Part shown: positions 1 through 9,277 of the stretch, in pieces | Layout: the number at the start of each line of letters is the position of its first letter | Numbering within the stretch: the first letter of the stretch is position 1 | From: Salinarimonas chemoclinalis | GTDB lineage: Bacteria; Pseudomonadota; Alphaproteobacteria; Rhizobiales; Beijerinckiaceae | Length of the DNA stretch: 64,000 nt | NCBI RefSeq assembly: GCF_041514305.1 | Contig: NZ_JBGMWH010000003.1 | Location: 62,001-126,000, forward strand | Reading direction: 5' to 3' | Notes under the pieces: generated by a model | What the model saw: only the letters and a program-made list of their open reading frames with translations | Database searches by the model: none | Told to the model about the DNA's origin: nothing | Position numbers and translations under genes: made by a program

Positions 1-1321
1 CTGCGACTTCGACCGGCTCGACGAGACCGACGAGATCATCGCCTACCTGCCGCTGGCCTGGGTGGGCGACCACATCTTCTCCTACGCGCAGGCGATCCTG
101 GCGGGCCTGTGCGTCAACTGCCCCGAGAGCCCCGAGACCATCGTCGAGGATCGCCGCGAGATCGGCACCACCTACGCCTTCGCGCCCCCGCGGGTGTTCG
201 AGAACATGCTGACGCTGACCATGGTGCGCATGGAGGACGCGGGGCGGCTCAAGCGGGCGATGTTCCGCTTCTTCATCGACCACGCCGGCAAGGTCGGCGA
301 GCGGATCCTCAACGGCGAGCCGGTGGGCGCCTGGGACCGGGCGCTCTACACCATCGGGGATTTTCTCGTCTATGCGCCGCTGCGCAACCGCTTCGGGCTG
401 ACCGACATCAAGGTCGGCTACACCGCCGGCGAGGCGATCGGGCCGGAGATCTTCCGCTTCTACCGTTCGATCGGCGTGAACCTGAAGCAACTCTACGGGC
501 AGACGGAGGCGTCGGTCTACGTCACCATGCAGCCCGACGGCGAGATCTACGCCGACACCGTCGGGCGGCCGGTGCCCGGCGTCGAGATCAAGATCGACGA
601 CAACGGCGAGGTGCTGTTCCGCTCGCCCGGCGTCTTCCAGGCCTACTACAAGGACGAGGTCAAGACCGCCGAGACCAAGACGCCCGACGGCTTCGTGCGA
701 TCGGGAGACGCCGGCTTCTTCGCCGAGAACGGCCACCTGAAGATCATCGACCGCGCCAAGGACGTCGGCCGGCTGAACGACGGCGCGCTGTTCCCGCCGA
801 AGTACGTCGAGAACAAGCTCAAGTTCTACCCCAACATCAAGGAGGCGGTCGCCTACGGGCACGAGCGCGACTTCGTTTCGGTCTTCGTCAACATCGACCT
901 GACCGCGGTCGGGAACTGGGCCGAGCGCAACAACGTGATCTACGCCTCCTACCAGGAGCTGGCGCAGAACCCGCGCGTGTACGAGATGATCGCCGAGCAC
1001 GTCGACGAGGTGAACCGCTCCCTCGCCGCCGAGCCGATGATGGGCGGGGCCCAGATCAAGCGCTTCCTGATCCTGCACAAGGAGCTCGACGCCGACGACG
1101 GCGAGCTCACCCGCACCCAGAAGGTCCGCCGCGGCTTCATCGCCGAGCGCTACGCGCCCCTCGTCGACGCGCTCTACGACGGCTCGGCGGAGGCCGACAT
1201 CAAGACCGAGGTCACCTTCGAGGACGGCCGCAAGGGCGTCATCGCCGCGCGCGTGAAGATCCGCGACATGCAGACCTACCCCGCGACGACCGCGGCTGCG
1301 ATGCAGGAGGCTGCGGAATGA
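1..1321 (+). CDS. Long-chain acyl-CoA synthetase (AMP-binding), 3' part
   Basis: The reading frame is open from base 2 and ends at TGA 1319-1321, so the N-terminal part lies before the window. The family activates a carboxylate as acyl-AMP and then forms acyl-CoA. Visible landmarks are YGQTEA (adenylate-binding A5-type motif), SGDAGFF (A7-like, with the Asp that contacts ribose), IIDRAKDVGRLNDG (the hinge region) and the C-terminal TRTQKVRRGF, which carries the expected catalytic lysine. A codirectional branched-chain-type ABC importer follows after a 391-bp gap that contains a repeat element. This suggests, by inference, that the imported substrate is a carboxylate that is CoA-activated on entry. 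The exact acyl substrate cannot be read from the sequence. Confidence 0.9.
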   Translation, partial: CDFDRLDETDEIIAYLPLAWVGDHIFSYAQAILAGLCVNCPESPETIVEDRREIGTTYAFAPPRVFENMLTLTMVRMEDAGRLKRAMFRFFIDHAGKVGERILNGEPVGAWDRALYTIGDFLVYAPLRNRFGLTDIKVGYTAGEAIGPEIFRFYRSIGVNLKQLYGQTEASVYVTMQPDGEIYADTVGRPVPGVEIKIDDNGEVLFRSPGVFQAYYKDEVKTAETKTPDGFVRSGDAGFFAENGHLKIIDRAKDVGRLNDGALFPPKYVENKLKFYPNIKEAVAYGHERDFVSVFVNIDLTAVGNWAERNNVIYASYQELAQNPRVYEMIAEHVDEVNRSLAAEPMMGGAQIKRFLILHKELDADDGELTRTQKVRRGFIAERYAPLVDALYDGSAEADIKTEVTFEDGRKGVIAARVKIRDMQTYPATTAAAMQEAAE

Positions 1322-1430
1322 TGAACGATGCGACGAGTCGCTCGACCTGCTCCCCTCTCCCTGGTGGCTTGTCGATGCACGCCCGTCCTGTGGCTGCGGT
1401 GCTGCCTCGGACGGTCGCGACGCGCCATCT

Positions 1431-1633
1431 CCTTCCCTGTAGGGGAAGGTGGATCGCCGCGGAGCGGCGAGACGGATGGGGCACGCCGACAGGCGTGTTC
1501 GGCGAAGCCGAAGCGGGCCGCGTCGGACGAGCCGGAGGCGAACCGCCCGTCCCCGTTTCCGCTTCGCGGAACGCGCGTTCCGCGCGCCCCATCCGTCTCG
1601 GCTTCGCCGAGCCACCTTCCCCTACAGGAAAGG
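1431..1633. repeat. Intergenic inverted-repeat element, copy 1
   Basis: This 203-bp element has inverted termini: CCTTCCCTGTAGGGGAAGG then TGG on the left, and its reverse complement with one base change (CAGGAAAGG) on the right. Each terminus is itself a small hairpin. An inner inverted pair (GACGGATGGGGC at about 1481, GCCCCATCCGTC at about 1586) lets the whole element fold into one long structure. It fills most of the gene-free 1322-1712 gap between the acyl-CoA synthetase and livG. Copies 2 and 3 are at 12617 and 42052. No transposase is present. The rest of the gap holds nothing I recognise. Confidence 0.85.
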
Positions 1634-1712
1634 AGAGCGGCCGGTCCATCGAGGGCGTCGCCTCGCGTCGGGCGATCGCGCCACAGGCCGTCACCCGTGA
1701 GGAGACCGCTCG

Positions 1713-2570
<858 letters not shown>

Positions 2571-2586
2571 GGAGCGACGCGTATCC

Positions 2587-3543
2587 ATGGACCTCCTCGC
2601 GCAGATCTTCGTCGAGCCCTTCGCGCTCATGGTCGAGATGCCGGACCTCCTGGTGCAGACGCTCTGGGAGGGCTTCGTCTCGGGCGTCCTGTATGCGCTG
2701 ATCGCGCTCGGCTTCGTGCTCATCTTCAAGGCCTCGGGCGTGTTCAACTTCGCCCAGGGCATCATGGTCGTGTTCGCCGCGCTGACGCTGGTCGGCTTCT
2801 ACGCCATGGGCGTGCCGGCGATCCTGGCGCTCGTGCTCGCGGTCGCGGTGATGTTCGCGCTGGCCTGGACGGTGGAGCGCGTGGTGCTGCGTCCGCTCGT
2901 GAACCAGCCCGACATCATCCTGTTCATGGCGACCTTCGGACTGACCTACTTCCTCATCGGCTTCGGCGAGCTCGTCTTCGGCGGCGAGCCCAAGCAGATG
3001 ATCACGCGCGAGCTGATGCTGCCCACCGGCGCCAGCGACTTCGAGTTCGCCGGCGGCTACGTCCGCATCCAGCACCTCGACATCGCGGCGGCCGTGATCG
3101 CCTCGATCATGATCGCGACGCTCGGCGTGTTCTTCTCGAAGACGCGCATCGGCCGGGCGCTGCGCGCGGTGGCCGACAGCCACAAGGCGGCGCTCTCGGT
3201 GGGCATCTCCTTGAACCAGATCTGGGTCATCGTCTGGTTCGCGGCGGGCATCGTCGCCCTGGTGACGGGCATCATGTGGGGCGCACGCTCGGACGTGTCC
3301 TTCGCCCTGCAGATCATCGCGCTCAAGGCGCTGCCGGTGCTGATCCTCGGCGGCTTCACCTCGATCCCCGGCGCCATCGTCGGCGGGCTGATCATCGGCA
3401 TCGGCGAGAAGCTCGGCGAGTTCTACTGGGGCTCGATCATCGGCGGCGGCATCGAGAGCTGGTTCGCCTACGTCATCGCGCTGATCTTCCTGCTGTTCCG
3501 GCCGCAGGGCCTGTTCGGCGAGAAGATCATCGAGCGCGTGTAG
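2587..3543 (+). CDS. livH: Branched-chain-type ABC transporter permease, LivH family
   Basis: This 318-aa inner-membrane permease has about eight hydrophobic segments and the family sequence GFVLIFKASGVFNFAQG near residues 40-57. The conserved cytoplasmic segment RIGRALRAVADSHKAAL (about 183-200) contacts the ATPase. It starts 16 bp after livG, with GAGGAGCGACG upstream of the ATG, so the two genes are cotranscribed. The stop is followed at once by a short inverted-repeat element (3544-3628) that separates it from livM. Confidence 0.92.
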   Translation: MDLLAQIFVEPFALMVEMPDLLVQTLWEGFVSGVLYALIALGFVLIFKASGVFNFAQGIMVVFAALTLVGFYAMGVPAILALVLAVAVMFALAWTVERVVLRPLVNQPDIILFMATFGLTYFLIGFGELVFGGEPKQMITRELMLPTGASDFEFAGGYVRIQHLDIAAAVIASIMIATLGVFFSKTRIGRALRAVADSHKAALSVGISLNQIWVIVWFAAGIVALVTGIMWGARSDVSFALQIIALKALPVLILGGFTSIPGAIVGGLIIGIGEKLGEFYWGSIIGGGIESWFAYVIALIFLLFRPQGLFGEKIIERV

Positions 3544-3628
3544 CCTTCCCCGTCGGGGAGGGAACGGCTCGCGCGGCGAGCCCAGGGTGGGATCCCCCGG
3601 GATCCGCGGCCTTCCCGCTCGGGGAAGG
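3544..3628. repeat. Short inverted-repeat element between livH and livM
   Basis: The ends are CCTTCCCCGTCGGGGAGG (3544-3561) and CCTTCCCGCTCGGGGAAGG (3610-3628), each a self-complementary hairpin. A GGGATCCCCCGGGATCC palindrome lies between them. The design resembles a shortened version of the 200-bp element at 1431, 12617 and 42052, with a different loop (GTC or CTC instead of TGTAG). Because it lies inside an operon it may act as an mRNA processing or stability element; that is inference. Confidence 0.6.
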
Positions 3629-3651
3629 AGAGCCAGAGTGAGGAAACGGTC

Positions 3652-4737
3652 GTGATCTATCGCGAGTCGGGCCAGTACAAGACCAGCTACGAGGCGGATC
3701 GCGCGATCTTCCCGTTGAAGCAGGACCGCATCGGCATCGCCGTGATCATCGCCGCCGCCTACGCGGCGGGCGTGTTCGGCTCGGACTTCCTGCTCCAGGC
3801 GGTGCTGATCCCGTTCCTGATCTTCTCGCTCGCGGCGATCGGGCTGAACATCCTCGTCGGCTACGCCGGGCTGCTGTCGCTGGGCACCGGCGCCTTCATG
3901 GGGGTCGGCGCCTACGCCTGCTACAAGCTGATGACCGCCTTCCCCGAGGTGAACGTCGTCGTCTGGATCCTGATGTCGGGCTTCTTCTCGGCGGCGGTGG
4001 GCGTGTTCTTCGGCCTGCCGAGCTTGCGCATCAAGGGCTTCTACCTCGCGGTGGCGACGCTCGCGGCGCAGTTCTTCCTGCAATGGTGCTTCAACCGCAT
4101 TCCGTGGCTGTACAACTACAACATCTCGGGGGCGATCGAGGCGCCCCTGACGACGCTGTTCGGCGTGCCGATCACCGGCGCGACGGCCACCCCCGAGGCC
4201 CGCTACCTCGTCGTTCTCACCCTCGTCATCGGGCTCACTTGGCTCGCGTCGAACCTCGTCCACAGCCGCATCGGCCGGCAATGGATGGCGATCCGCGACA
4301 TGGACATCGCCGCCGAGCTGATCGGCATCCGCCCGCTCCACGCCAAGCTGATGGCCTTCGCCTGCTCGTCCTACTTCGTGGGGGTGGCCGGGGCGATGCT
4401 GGTGTTCCTCTGGTACGGCGGCGCGGAATACAACGTGTTCAACATCGATCAGTCGTTCTTCATCCTGTTCATGATCATCATCGGTGGTCTGGGCTCGCTG
4501 ATCGGCTCGTTCATGGGCGCGGCCCTGATCTTCATGCTGCCGATCGGGCTCGGCATCGTCCTGCCGGCGATCACCGCGCCCTTCGGGCTGACGGTGGACG
4601 CCGCGACGATCGAGCACCTGCGGTTCATGATCGTGGGCGCGCTGATCATCTTCTTCCTGATCGTGGAGCCGCACGGCCTCGCGCGGCTCTGGCAGATCGG
4701 CAAGCAGAAGCTCCGGGTCTGGCCGTTCCCCTATTGA
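3652..4737 (+). CDS. livM: Branched-chain-type ABC transporter permease, LivM family
   Basis: This 361-aa permease partners LivH. It has a soluble N-terminus of about 25 residues and then roughly nine membrane segments. LNILVGYAGLLSLGTGAFMGVGAY (the family hallmark, about residues 65-88) and RIGRQWMAIRDMDIAAELIG (the coupling helix, about 206-225) are diagnostic; only parts of these are needed to recognise it. The start is GTG 3652, preceded by AGTGAGGAAACGGTC. The gene ends 95 bp before the binding-protein gene. It contains the usual GGLGSLIGSFMGA motif near its C-terminal third. Confidence 0.92.
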   Translation: MIYRESGQYKTSYEADRAIFPLKQDRIGIAVIIAAAYAAGVFGSDFLLQAVLIPFLIFSLAAIGLNILVGYAGLLSLGTGAFMGVGAYACYKLMTAFPEVNVVVWILMSGFFSAAVGVFFGLPSLRIKGFYLAVATLAAQFFLQWCFNRIPWLYNYNISGAIEAPLTTLFGVPITGATATPEARYLVVLTLVIGLTWLASNLVHSRIGRQWMAIRDMDIAAELIGIRPLHAKLMAFACSSYFVGVAGAMLVFLWYGGAEYNVFNIDQSFFILFMIIIGGLGSLIGSFMGAALIFMLPIGLGIVLPAITAPFGLTVDAATIEHLRFMIVGALIIFFLIVEPHGLARLWQIGKQKLRVWPFPY

Positions 4738-4832
4738 GGAGCGGTGAGAACAATCGCCGGGAGACCCGGGGACGAGAGGGAAACGGGCCGGACATCCGGC
4801 ATCGAGAAGAGGAAAAGGGAGGACAGGAAGCC

Positions 4833-6161
4833 ATGTCGTTTCGCAACCTGACAATCGCCGGGCTCGCCGCGGCGATCGTGGGCTCCGGGGCGCTCGTCGT
4901 CCCCGCGAGCGCGCAGGAGGACGGGATCTACATCCCGCTCCTGACCTACCGCACCGGCGCCTTCGCCGGCTCCGGCATCCCGATCGCCGACGGGATGCAC
5001 GACTACCTCACCATGCTCAACGAGCGCGACGGCGGCATCGGCGGCGTCCGGCTGATCGTCGAGGAGTGCGAGACCGGGTACGCGACGCCGAAGGGCGTGG
5101 AGTGCTACGAGTCGGTGCGCTCCAAGAACCCGGTCGTGGTGAACCCCTACTCGACGGGCATCACCCTCCAGCTGATCCCGCGCGCGGCGGTCGACAAGAT
5201 CCCCGTGCTCTCGATGGCCTACGGCCTCTCCGCCTCCGCCGACGGCAACACGTTCCCGTGGGTGTTCAACCCGCCGGTGACCTATTGGGACGGCGCCTCC
5301 GTCTTCGTGAAGCACATCGCCGAGCGCGAGGGCGGCTTCGAGAACCTCTCGGGCAAGACGGTGGGCCTCCTCCACCTCGACGCGCCCTACGGCCGCGAGC
5401 CCATCCCGGTGCTCGAGGCGCTGGCGGAGGAGCACGGCTTCGAGCTGAAGCTCTACCCGGTCGCCGCGCAGGACATGCAGAACCAGGGCTCGGTGTGGCT
5501 CAACATCCGCCGCAACCGGCCGGACTACATCTACCTGCAGGGCTGGGGCGCGATGAACCCCACCGCCGTGCGCGAGGCCATCCGCACCGGCTTCCCGATC
5601 GAGAACATGATCGGCGTCTGGTGGGCCGGCGGCGACGAGGACGCGCGCGCCGGCGGTGCCGATGCGGCGGGCTACAAGGCCCTCTCGTTCAACGGCGCGG
5701 GCGCCGACTTCCCCGTGATGCAGGACATCATCACCCACGTGCACGACAAGGGCCTGTCGCAGTTCCCGCGCGAGCGGGTCGGCGACATGCTCTACAATCG
5801 CGGCATCTACAACTCGATGCTGATCGCCGAGGCGATCCGCACCGCGCAGGAGATCACCGGCAAGAGCGTGGTCACCGGCGAGGACGTGCGCCGCGGCCTG
5901 GAGAACCTGACCGTCACGGAGGAGCGTCTGGCCGAGATGGGCATGACCGGCTTCGCCGCGCCGCTCAACGTCACCTGCGAGAACCACTCGGGCAACCACC
6001 AGGTCTTCGTGGCCGAGTGGGACGGCACGCAGTGGACCGTGGGCCAGGACTGGACGGAGCCCATGACCGACCGGGTCCGTCCGCTCATCCTCGCCGCCGC
6101 GCAGGAATACGCCGCCGCCAACGCCGGCTGGCCGGCCCGCACCGAGGGCTGCGACCAGTGA
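4833..6161 (+). CDS. ABC transporter substrate-binding protein, LivK type (periplasmic)
   Basis: This 442-aa protein has a clear Sec signal peptide, a basic n-region and a hydrophobic stretch, with likely cleavage after PASA at about residue 27. The mature part is a type I periplasmic-binding fold (Peripla_BP_6). Within it, LLTYRTGAFAGSGIPIADG is the usual ligand-site opening, and GKTVGLLHLDAPYGRE and RPDYIYLQGWGAMNP lie in the second lobe. The ATG was chosen because it begins the signal peptide and follows GGAGGACAGGAAGCC; the frame stays open far upstream with no signal-like start. At 442 residues it is longer than classical LivK (about 370), as in the subgroup found beside acyl-CoA synthetases. 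The ligand is unknown. Confidence 0.9.
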   Translation: MSFRNLTIAGLAAAIVGSGALVVPASAQEDGIYIPLLTYRTGAFAGSGIPIADGMHDYLTMLNERDGGIGGVRLIVEECETGYATPKGVECYESVRSKNPVVVNPYSTGITLQLIPRAAVDKIPVLSMAYGLSASADGNTFPWVFNPPVTYWDGASVFVKHIAEREGGFENLSGKTVGLLHLDAPYGREPIPVLEALAEEHGFELKLYPVAAQDMQNQGSVWLNIRRNRPDYIYLQGWGAMNPTAVREAIRTGFPIENMIGVWWAGGDEDARAGGADAAGYKALSFNGAGADFPVMQDIITHVHDKGLSQFPRERVGDMLYNRGIYNSMLIAEAIRTAQEITGKSVVTGEDVRRGLENLTVTEERLAEMGMTGFAAPLNVTCENHSGNHQVFVAEWDGTQWTVGQDWTEPMTDRVRPLILAAAQEYAAANAGWPARTEGCDQ

Positions 6162-6246
6162 GGTCGTGACTGCCCGGCGCCGGGGAGCGATCCCCGGCGC
6201 CGCCACCTTCCGGCCCGGGATCGGGCCCGAGCCGAGAGCCCCGCCG

Positions 6247-7104
6247 ATGACCGCACTCGCCACGCCCTCGACGACGACGCCCGCGCCCGCGCCCGCCGCG
6301 GCGGCGCCGATCCTGTCGGTGAACAACATCGAGGTGATCTACGACCACGTCATCCTGGTGCTGAAGGGCGTCTCGCTCACCGTGCCCAGGCAGGGCATCG
6401 TCGCGATCCTGGGCGCCAACGGCGCCGGCAAGACCACCACGCTCAAGGCGATCTCGAACCTGCTGCGCGCCGAGCGCGGCGAGGTCACCAAGGGCTCGAT
6501 CGAGTTCGACGGCAACCGCATCGAGAAGCTCTCGCCCAACGAGCTCGTGCGCCGCGGCTGCATCCAGGTGCTGGAGGGCCGCCACTGCTTCGGCCACCTC
6601 ACCATCGAGGAGAACCTCCTCACCGGCGCTTTCACCCGGCGCGACGGCAACGCCGCCATCAAGGCGGACATGGAGAAGGTCTACGCCTACTTCCCGCGCC
6701 TGCGCGAGCGCAAGGGATCCATGGCCGGCTACACGTCCGGCGGCGAGCAGCAGATGTGCGCCATCGGCCGCGCGCTGATGAGCCGTCCGAAGATGATCCT
6801 GCTCGACGAGCCGTCGATGGGCCTCGCCCCGCAGATCGTCGAGGAGATCTTCGAGATCGTGAAGGACCTCAACGCCAGGGAGGGCGTGTCTTTCCTGCTG
6901 GCCGAGCAGAACACCAACATGGCGCTGCGCTACGCCACCTACGGCTACATCCTCGAAACCGGCCGCGTCGTCATGGACGGCGACGCGAAGATGCTGCGCG
7001 AGAACGAGGACGTGAAGGAGTTCTACCTCGGCGTCGCCGGCGCCGACCGCAAGAGCTTCCGCGAGGTGAAGAGCTACAAGCGCCGCAAGCGCTGGCTCGC
7101 CTGA
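6247..7104 (+). CDS. livF: Branched-chain-type ABC transporter ATPase, LivF family
   Basis: This second ATPase of the importer has 285 aa. Walker A GANGAGKT is at 56-63, signature TSGGEQQ at 163-169 and Walker B ILLDEP at about 184-189. The start at ATG 6247 is preferred over the in-frame GTG at 6166, because the stretch between translates to an Arg/Pro-rich segment with no family similarity; the ribosome-binding site is weak (GAGCCGAGAG). Residues 1-20 are Thr/Ala/Pro low complexity, matching the extension on LivG. The last 31 bp overlap tail-to-tail with the convergent DUF421 gene. Confidence 0.88.
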   Translation: MTALATPSTTTPAPAPAAAAPILSVNNIEVIYDHVILVLKGVSLTVPRQGIVAILGANGAGKTTTLKAISNLLRAERGEVTKGSIEFDGNRIEKLSPNELVRRGCIQVLEGRHCFGHLTIEENLLTGAFTRRDGNAAIKADMEKVYAYFPRLRERKGSMAGYTSGGEQQMCAIGRALMSRPKMILLDEPSMGLAPQIVEEIFEIVKDLNAREGVSFLLAEQNTNMALRYATYGYILETGRVVMDGDAKMLRENEDVKEFYLGVAGADRKSFREVKSYKRRKRWLA

Positions 7105-7640
7105 TCACGCGCGCCCGTGCCCGCGACGGTGGCGAGCGTCGAGCCCGCCGCGCCGACGTCGCGCACCTCCGACAGGACCGACAGCGACCCGTCGGTCTCG
7201 AGCACGACGGCCCCGACCGAAGACAGGTCCGGCGCGCCGGAGCTGCGCGCGGCGGCGAGCACCTCGGCGCGGCTCACGCGCTCCCGGCGCAGGGCGTCGT
7301 CGAGGATCGCGCCGCGGTGCACCAGCAGCGTCGGGGTGGCCTTCACGAGCGTCTGGAAGCGCCGCGAGCGCGCGGACGCGAAGGTCACGACCCATTGCAG
7401 CGCGATCAGCAGCGCGAAGGCGACGAGCCCCTCCGCCAGCGCCACGTCGCGGCTGAGCAGGATCGTCGCCAACGTCGAGCCGAGCGCCACCGTCACCACG
7501 AGGTCGAAGGCGTTCAGCTTGGTCAGCGTGCGCTTGCCGGTGACGCGCAGGAACGCGACGAGCCCGGCATAGGCGAGCGCCCCCACGACGACGATGCGCA
7601 GGAGGTCGCTCCACGGGGCGAGGAAGGCGTCGGCGGACAT
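7074..7640 (-). CDS. DUF421 (YetF-like) membrane protein
   Basis: This 188-aa protein begins with about three membrane helices followed by a soluble DUF421 domain. RVTGKRTLTKLNAFDLVVTVALGST is the diagnostic stretch after the first helix, of which TGKR and FDLVV are the core. The C-terminal part carries the VEGAPTLLVHRG-like element (here KATPTLLVHRGAI) and RVSRAEVLAAARSSG. The function of the family is not established; some Bacillus members are spore-associated. It converges on livF with a 31-bp overlap, leaving no room for a conventional terminator. Confidence 0.85.
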   Translation of the reverse strand: MSADAFLAPWSDLLRIVVVGALAYAGLVAFLRVTGKRTLTKLNAFDLVVTVALGSTLATILLSRDVALAEGLVAFALLIALQWVVTFASARSRRFQTLVKATPTLLVHRGAILDDALRRERVSRAEVLAAARSSGAPDLSSVGAVVLETDGSLSVLSEVRDVGAAGSTLATVAGTGARDQASQRLRRL

Positions 7641-7718
7641 GGGGGCTCCCGGCTGCGTGAGACGGGAGAGGAAGTCGGGGGCGGCGGGACGGTTCCGAAG
7701 GCTACGAGGCGTCGGCCG

Positions 7719-8090
7719 TCACCCCTCCTCGATCGCCCGTCGCGCCTCCTCCCGGTGCTCCGGACGGATCGACGTCGCGACCGCGCCGAAGGCGGCGGTG
7801 AGGACGGCGAGGTCGTCGGTGAAGCCGACGAGGGGGAGGAAGTCCGGAACCAGGTCGGTCGGCAGCACGAAATAGGCGAGCGCACCGAGGAGGATCCACT
7901 TCACGCGGCGCGGTGTCGTGGGGTCCTGGACGCAGAAGTAGGCGGCGAGCACGTCCTGTGCGAAGGGCAGGCGCTTGCCGATGGCGCGCGCCTTGTCGAA
8001 GGCGTCGCGGAGCGTGCGCGCCTCGTCGTCGCGCCCGGCGCGGCGCATGGCCTCCATCTCCTCGGCGGTGAAGGGCTCGTCGAGGCGCAT
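7719..8090 (-). CDS. YkvA/DUF1232 family small protein
   Basis: This 123-aa protein carries the DUF1232 signature RVKWILLGALAYFVLPTDLVPDF-type segment (core ALAYFVLPTDLVPD, about residues 70-83), then LVGFTDDLAVL. The central hydrophobic stretch may be membrane-associated. The start at ATG 8090 (MRLDEP) is chosen because AGGAGG lies about 6 bp upstream; an in-frame ATG at 8105 has no such site. The function of the family is unknown. It lies alone on the minus strand between DUF421 and DUF1513. Confidence 0.82.
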   Translation of the reverse strand: MRLDEPFTAEEMEAMRRAGRDDEARTLRDAFDKARAIGKRLPFAQDVLAAYFCVQDPTTPRRVKWILLGALAYFVLPTDLVPDFLPLVGFTDDLAVLTAAFGAVATSIRPEHREEARRAIEEG

Positions 8091-8167
8091 CTCGTCCTCC
8101 TGCATGTGACCGCGTCTCTGTCCTTCGCATGAGATAGGCACGGCGGGGCAACGCGCAACGGCTCCGC

Positions 8168-9277
8168 TCAGATCCGGCGCGCGTGGTTGTCCCACACGGT
8201 CGACGCCAGCGCCGCGCCGAGATCGGCGAGATCGCCGTCCGGGACGCGGGCGATCGCCACGCCGTCGTTGCCGGACGTGACGAGGAAGGTGCCCGCCACC
8301 GTCCCCGGCGCCGCCCCGCAGACGTCCGACATGCGCCGGCGGCCGAGATAGCGCCCGCTGGCACGCTCGAAGAAGGCGGCGACGGAGCCGTGCGGGCTCG
8401 TGGCGCAGACCAGCTCCCCCGAGGGGTCGAGCGCGACCGAGCCGACGTAGTTGTCCAGCGAGATCAGGTCGTCCTCCGGCATCTCGAACAGCCGCACGCG
8501 GCCGGACGCGTCGCGCGCGCCCACCAGCGGCACGACGGCGAGCGGGTCGCCGGCGAACTGGCAGCCGAACACGCTCTCCCCGTCCGGCGCGACGGCGAGG
8601 TGGCGGATCGAGAGGTCGGCGAGGTCCGCGCCGAGGTCGTGCACCGCCTCGACCGCGCCGTCCTCCGGCCGCAGCACCGCGAGGCTCGGCTCGAGCGCAC
8701 CCGCGTTGAGGATCTCGCGACCGGATACCGGATGCGTGCGGATGCCGCCATTCGCCACGACGAGCCGTGGCGGCCCTTCCCCTGGGAGCAGCGCGAGGTC
8801 GTGCGGGCCGATACCGCCGGTCGGCACCTCGCCGATGCGGGCGTAGCCCGCCGCGCAATCGTAGACGCCGAGCACGCCGGCGCCGGTCTCGATGCGGTTC
8901 TCGCTCGCCCAGAGCAGCAGCCCGTCGGCGGAGAAGGCGCCGTGGCCGTAGAAATGCCGGCCGTCGGCGGCGAGGACGACGCGGCTCACCGTGCCGGTGT
9001 CGCGATCGACGACCGCCATCCAGCCGCCCGGCCTCCGGGCGAAGACGACGAGATCGCGCGTGCCCGGCCGCGCGGCGACGTCGTGCCCGCGCTCGGGCAG
9101 CGCGGTCGAGAACAGCAGCCGGCCCTCCAGCGTGAAGGCGCACACGCGCTGCGACCCGTCGCCGGCCTGGGCGCAGGCGACGTAGACTGGCTCCGCCGCC
9201 CGCGCCAGCCCGCCGGCGAGCGCCGTGCCGAGCGCGGCGCCGAGGCCGGCGAGGAAGGTCCTGCGATCAATCCCCAT
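8168..9277 (-). CDS. DUF1513 protein, Tat-exported, beta-propeller-like
   Basis: This 369-aa protein begins MGIDRRTFLAGLGAALG, a twin-arginine signal peptide ending near ARAAE (about 27-28). The rest is the DUF1513 fold: repeated Gly/Asp-rich strands such as GRHFYGHGAFSADG, GIGPHDLALLPG and ANGGIRTHP, which look like propeller blades with conserved His residues. The family usually sits with imelysin and di-haem oxidoreductase genes in iron-regulated operons. Here it overlaps the 3' end of the imelysin gene by 11 bp, so the two are translationally coupled. A role in periplasmic iron handling is inferred from that context. Confidence 0.85.
   Translation of the reverse strand: MGIDRRTFLAGLGAALGTALAGGLARAAEPVYVACAQAGDGSQRVCAFTLEGRLLFSTALPERGHDVAARPGTRDLVVFARRPGGWMAVVDRDTGTVSRVVLAADGRHFYGHGAFSADGLLLWASENRIETGAGVLGVYDCAAGYARIGEVPTGGIGPHDLALLPGEGPPRLVVANGGIRTHPVSGREILNAGALEPSLAVLRPEDGAVEAVHDLGADLADLSIRHLAVAPDGESVFGCQFAGDPLAVVPLVGARDASGRVRLFEMPEDDLISLDNYVGSVALDPSGELVCATSPHGSVAAFFERASGRYLGRRRMSDVCGAAPGTVAGTFLVTSGNDGVAIARVPDGDLADLGAALASTVWDNHARRI

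Noticed and set aside
1431..1633. Insertion sequence
   Set aside because: The termini are inverted, but there is no transposase frame and no clear target-site duplication; a non-autonomous palindromic element fits better.
4083..4832. Upstream extension of the binding-protein frame inside livM
   Set aside because: The extension is the other-frame shadow of livM; the signal peptide starts at 4833 behind a good ribosome-binding site.
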